A stretch of 10,414 nt of DNA from an uncultured Aquincola sp. (GTDB lineage: Bacteria > Pseudomonadota > Gammaproteobacteria > Burkholderiales > Burkholderiaceae): assembly GCA_937883885.1 (NCBI GenBank), contig CAKZXL010000830.1:1-10414 (forward strand), read 5' to 3'. How positions within the stretch are numbered: position 1 is the first letter of the stretch; every line of letters starts with the position of its first letter. Below the pieces are notes generated by a model. The model ran no database searches. It had not been told where the DNA came from and saw nothing but the letters and a program-made list of their open reading frames with translations. Positions 7,892 through 10,414 of the stretch are shown here, one piece after another. The position numbers and the translations under genes are program-made.

Positions 7892-9133
7892 TTACAGCGG
7901 CGCCAGGCCGCTGGACAGGTCCAGGTCGACCGCGCCAGCCCGCGCCGGCCGGCTGGCGCTGCCGGAAGGGTCCATCGGCAGCAGCAGGTCCACGTCGGGC
8001 GTGGGCGCAGGCTCGGCGCCCGGCATGTGGCTGCGGGCCAGCTGGTACAGCAGCAAGGCGTCCTGGCTGGCCGCCAGCGTGAGCACCAGCGTCGGCTCGC
8101 AGCCGCCCACCAGGCGCTCGAGCAGCGTCATCGCGTCCTGCGGCTGCGGCCACAGCGCCTGCAGGCGGGCCACGGCCTCGGGGTATTCGTCCAGGCCGCG
8201 CTGCGGATGGTGGGCATGCTCCCAGTCGGCCCCATGCGGGCCGAACCGCTGGCGGAAGCGGTCCAGCGCCCGCTGGTAGGCGGCGCGGTCGTCACGCTGG
8301 CGGTGGATCTGCATCAGCTTCAGCCAGGGCATCGGGCTGTGGCCATCGACGGTCCGCAGCTCGGCCACCAGGCGCTCGACCGCGGCATCGTCCTGGCCCA
8401 GCGCCAGGAAAAAGTCGGCCTGCTGCTCCAGGTCGATCAGCGCTTCGGCGCTGAGCAGCGGCGCCGGCGTGTCGGGGATGGAAAACAGCTGCGGCACCGG
8501 CCGCGTGCTGCTGACGAACTCGGGCCGCTCACCCAGCGGCAAGGCGGGCGGGCGCGCGGGCGCCTCGGCCTGCGGCAGCGGCGGCAGCGTGGCCGGCGGC
8601 GGCACACTGGCCTGCCCACCCGCTCGCGGCAGGCTGCCCGGGCGTGAAGCCGAGGCCGAGACCGACGGCGGCACCGAAGCCTGCGGGGGTGGCACGGGCA
8701 CCTGGGCCGGCACCGACTTGGCGCGCGGGCGCCGCAGCAGCGCACGGGCCGTCAAGCCCAGGCCGCCGGCCAGCAGCGCCAGTGCCGCGCCCAGCCAGGG
8801 CAGCACGGCTTCGTGCCATTCCACCTGGCCACGCAGGTGCTTGACCTGTTCCTGCAGCTGGGCGGTCTGGGCCTGGCGGCCGGCGTCGGCCGTGCGCAGC
8901 TGTTCCACCGCACGGGCCAGTTCGGCCAGGCGAGCGTCGGGCGTCGCGCCCGCCGCAGGCCCCGTGGGACTGGCGACCGACAGGCTGGCCGGGGCAGCGC
9001 CGGTGGCAGGCACAGGCGCAGCGGCGGGCTGGGCGGCCGCCGATGTGACGAGCACGGCAGCGGCCAGCGCCGTCAGGCGCGGCAGACCATGGGCCGGAGC
9101 CCGGGAACAGCGGCGAACACCGGCATCGCTCAT
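7892..9133 (-). CDS. Signal-peptide and membrane-anchored protein with FimV-like C-terminal helical region
   Basis: The 413-residue product has a signal peptide (core about 18-34, ending TSAAA), an Ala/Pro-rich stretch, a probable coiled coil (about 66-108), one membrane segment (about 110-130), then RRPR and a Pro/Ser-rich linker (about 140-205). The C-terminal helical region (about 225-370) contains IDLEQQADFFLALGQDDAAV (233-252) and PWLKLMQIHRQRDDRAAYQR (269-288). This pattern recurs in Burkholderiales proteins related to FimV, the inner-membrane hub linked to type IV pili and cell poles. The tail has acidic/hydrophobic motifs (DVDLLLP, VDLDLSS) also reminiscent of FimV. No LysM motif is visible and it is far shorter than FimV, so it is at most a relative. 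The ATG at 9133 is chosen because the signal peptide follows it; a GTG at 9202 would add 23 residues without signal character. Function is unknown. Confidence 0.8.
   Translation of the reverse strand: MSDAGVRRCSRAPAHGLPRLTALAAAVLVTSAAAQPAAAPVPATGAAPASLSVASPTGPAAGATPDARLAELARAVEQLRTADAGRQAQTAQLQEQVKHLRGQVEWHEAVLPWLGAALALLAGGLGLTARALLRRPRAKSVPAQVPVPPPQASVPPSVSASASRPGSLPRAGGQASVPPPATLPPLPQAEAPARPPALPLGERPEFVSSTRPVPQLFSIPDTPAPLLSAEALIDLEQQADFFLALGQDDAAVERLVAELRTVDGHSPMPWLKLMQIHRQRDDRAAYQRALDRFRQRFGPHGADWEHAHHPQRGLDEYPEAVARLQALWPQPQDAMTLLERLVGGCEPTLVLTLAASQDALLLYQLARSHMPGAEPAPTPDVDLLLPMDPSGSASRPARAGAVDLDLSSGLAPL
7895..7913. terminator. Possible hairpin at the convergent gene ends
   Basis: CAGCGGC (7895-7901) and GCCGCTG (7907-7913) form a perfect 7-bp GC stem with a 5-nt loop. 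It lies where the plus-strand aminotransferase (stop at 7882) meets the minus-strand FimV-like gene (stop at 7892). It could act on plus-strand transcripts, but no T-run follows on either strand and it lies within the last codons of the minus-strand gene. The support is structural only. Confidence 0.22.
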
Positions 9134-9176
9134 GCGTCGGAAGAGGTGGGACGAGACGGCAGAAGGGGGACAGATC

Positions 9177-9185
9177 ACTCTAGCA
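9177..9185 (-). promoter_or_regulatory. Possible extended -10 promoter of the FimV-like gene
   Basis: On the minus strand TGCTAGAGT reads as an extended -10 (TG, one base, then TAGAGT, four of six matches to TATAAT). It would start transcription near 9170, leaving about 37 nt before the ATG at 9133. No convincing -35 precedes it. If real, it excludes the upstream GTG at 9202 as the start. The rest of the 9134-9272 divergent gap has no stronger signal, apart from a weak GTGACA (9222-9227) that could serve the plus-strand gene. Confidence 0.22.
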
Positions 9186-9272
9186 TGCGGCCCTGCGCGC
9201 ACCGGGTGGCGTCAAGGGTGCGTGACACAATCGATCAAGCCCTTATCGGCCTGTCCAGGGCCTGTCTTGACG

Positions 9273-9926
9273 ATGTCTTCCGAATTGCTGACCGAACGGC
9301 GCGAACACACGCTGCTGCTGACCCTGAAGGACCCGGCCACGCGCAACCGCCTGTCGGCCCAGGCCTGCGCCGCCGGCGTCGAAGCCATCAACAACGCGGC
9401 CGATGCGCCCGACGTGCATTGCATCGTGCTGCAAGGCGATGGTGCGCATTTCTGCGCCGGTGCCGACGCCCATGCCGCCGGCCACGACGAAGCCGGGCCG
9501 GGTGGCTTCCAGGCCGCCTTCGAGGCGCTGGTGGACGTGATGCGCAGCAGTCCCAAGCCCATCATCGCCGCAGTGGAAGGCCATGCGGTGGATGCCGGCT
9601 TCGTGCTGGCGCTGGCCTGCGACGTGGTGATCGCGGCCGACGACGCGTGCTTTTCCTGGACCCAGCCTGAAGCCGCCGCCGCGTTGAGCCTGCAGCTGCC
9701 ACGCCCGCTGGCCATGCAGTTGCTGTGGCTGACCGAGGCGCTGAGCGCCCGGCGCCTGCACGGCATGGGCCTGGCCAACGAGGTGGTGCCGCCCTGCGAG
9801 GCGGCCGCCGAGGCGCTGCGCTGGGGCCGCAAGCTGGGCGGCGTGCCCGCTGGCCGCATCGCCGCGGCCAAGGAGTGGTACCTGGGGGCGGCCCCGCGGC
9901 TTCAGCGGTCGAAACCGGGCATCTGA
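9273..9926 (+). CDS. Enoyl-CoA hydratase/isomerase (crotonase) family protein, unusually short
   Basis: This crotonase-fold protein most resembles the Burkholderiales proteins annotated as alternative-type oxepin-CoA hydrolase, as judged by the N-terminus MSSELLTERREHTLLLTLKD and by LPRPLAMQLLWLTEALSA (142-159). The first oxyanion-hole segment is intact (AHFCAGADAH, 58-67). The second, VEGHAVDAGFVLALACD (101-117), carries Asp107 and Ala108 where rat crotonase has Gly140 and Gly141, and Val111 at the Glu144 position. The region between Phe127 and the LPR motif appears about 8 residues shorter than in relatives, removing the usual GLSPDGG-type loop. At 217 residues it lacks about 40 C-terminal residues found in typical 260-residue members. 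Its end overlaps the convergent aldolase-type gene by 25 bp. No clear ribosome binding site precedes the ATG at 9273. It may be a divergent or non-catalytic paralogue. Confidence 0.85.
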   Translation: MSSELLTERREHTLLLTLKDPATRNRLSAQACAAGVEAINNAADAPDVHCIVLQGDGAHFCAGADAHAAGHDEAGPGGFQAAFEALVDVMRSSPKPIIAAVEGHAVDAGFVLALACDVVIAADDACFSWTQPEAAAALSLQLPRPLAMQLLWLTEALSARRLHGMGLANEVVPPCEAAAEALRWGRKLGGVPAGRIAAAKEWYLGAAPRLQRSKPGI

Positions 9927-10414
9927 CGCTCCAGCCGGCGCAGCAGGCCGGGCCAGGCCAGCGCGCCCGGGCCCATGCCCTTGGTGACCTGGCGCGACTG
10001 CTCACGCGCGGTGGCGATGATGTCGGGCGAGACGTGGATCAGCTCGCCGCCGCCGGCCTGCGCCCGGACCTGGATGGTGCACACCGACTCGAACAGGTAC
10101 ATCGACAGGAAGGCATCGGCCACCGTGCGCCCGACCGTCAGCAGGCCGTGGTTGCGCAGCATCAGGAAGGTGTTGCGGCCGAGGTCGCGCACCAGCCGCG
10201 GCTTCTCGTCCTCGTTCAGCGCCACGCCTTCATAGTCGTGGTAGCCCAGCGCGTTCATCACGAAGATGGACTGCTGCGACAGCGGCAGCACGCCGCCCTT
10301 CTGCGCCGACACCGCGATGCCGTTGAGCGAGTGCACGTGCAGCACGCAGGCCGCGTCGTGCCGCGCCGCATGGATGGCGCTGTGGATGGTGAAGCCGGCC
10401 GGGTTGACCGGGAA
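9902..10414 (-). CDS. Class II aldolase/adducin family protein (C-terminal part)
   Basis: The window holds the last 170 residues; the start lies beyond the right edge. The fold is that of zinc-dependent class II aldolases, epimerases and adducin heads. Two metal histidines lie in LHVHS (25-29 of the fragment, His26 and His28) and the third in LRNHGLL (His89). FTIHSAIHAAR (8-18), ISQQS-like PLSQQS (44-49), YHDYEGVALNEDEKPRLV (58-75) and the C-terminal FLSMYLFESVC are typical of the proteobacterial adducin-like subgroup. Aligning its HSAIHAAR-H-D to L-fuculose-1-phosphate aldolase by eye places Gly7 at the catalytic Glu73 position, so it may not be a classical aldolase. Substrate is not deducible. 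The stop codon lies within the 3' end of the crotonase gene. Confidence 0.9.
   Translation of the reverse strand, partial: FPVNPAGFTIHSAIHAARHDAACVLHVHSLNGIAVSAQKGGVLPLSQQSIFVMNALGYHDYEGVALNEDEKPRLVRDLGRNTFLMLRNHGLLTVGRTVADAFLSMYLFESVCTIQVRAQAGGGELIHVSPDIIATAREQSRQVTKGMGPGALAWPGLLRRLERQMPGFDR

Noticed and set aside
9267..9272. TTGACG as a -35 element before the crotonase gene
   Set aside because: It directly abuts the start codon, so it could only serve a promoter inside the gene, and no -10 follows at the right distance.
9640..9700. A frameshift or sequencing error as the cause of the shortened crotonase loop
   Set aside because: Both flanks stay in the same frame and the neighbouring frames do not restore the missing motif, so an in-frame deletion or natural divergence fits better.

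Overview
The window looks like chromosomal DNA of a betaproteobacterium of the order Burkholderiales, probably from the Rubrivivax/Leptothrix/Ideonella-type branch. This rests on the very high GC content, the protein styles and the gene order. It is densely coded: twelve protein genes, two of them cut by the window edges. I see no rRNA or tRNA gene, insertion sequence, CRISPR array or phage gene, and no gene-free stretch longer than about 190 bases.

Left part (1-3146), all minus strand. First comes the N-terminal 222 residues of a branched-chain amino-acid-type ABC transporter binding protein, preceded by a 191-bp intergenic region with a candidate sigma-54 promoter. Then comes a pepA-holC-small gene operon: leucyl aminopeptidase, DNA polymerase III chi subunit, and an uncharacterised 114-residue helical protein.

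Middle part (3174-7882), all plus strand. It is divergent from pepA across a 27-bp gap and is a tightly packed run: lptF, lptG, a short CbiX-type chelatase, a CysB-type LysR regulator, and a methionine-type class I aminotransferase. The first four genes are joined by three successive 4-bp ATGA overlaps, and the fifth follows 5 bp later. lptF and lptG encode the inner-membrane permeases that extract lipopolysaccharide for export. The last three suggest a sulfur theme: siroheme for sulfite reductase, the cysteine-regulon activator, and a methionine/keto-methylthiobutyrate aminotransferase. The divergent pepA-holC / lptFG layout is the same as in Escherichia coli, so this is conserved core genome with a lineage-specific tail.

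Right part (7892-10414). A minus-strand membrane-anchored protein with a C-terminal FimV-like helical region converges on the aminotransferase. A plus-strand, unusually short crotonase-family protein diverges from it. The crotonase's 3' end overlaps, by 25 bp tail to tail, a minus-strand class II aldolase/adducin-family gene that runs off the window.

Most of the window is ordinary housekeeping. The points worth a second look are the shortened crotonase with altered active-site positions, the sulfur genes coupled to the LPS-export operon, the sigma-54-like site upstream of the binding-protein gene, and the unassigned small protein coupled to holC. I found no convincing new multi-gene system.
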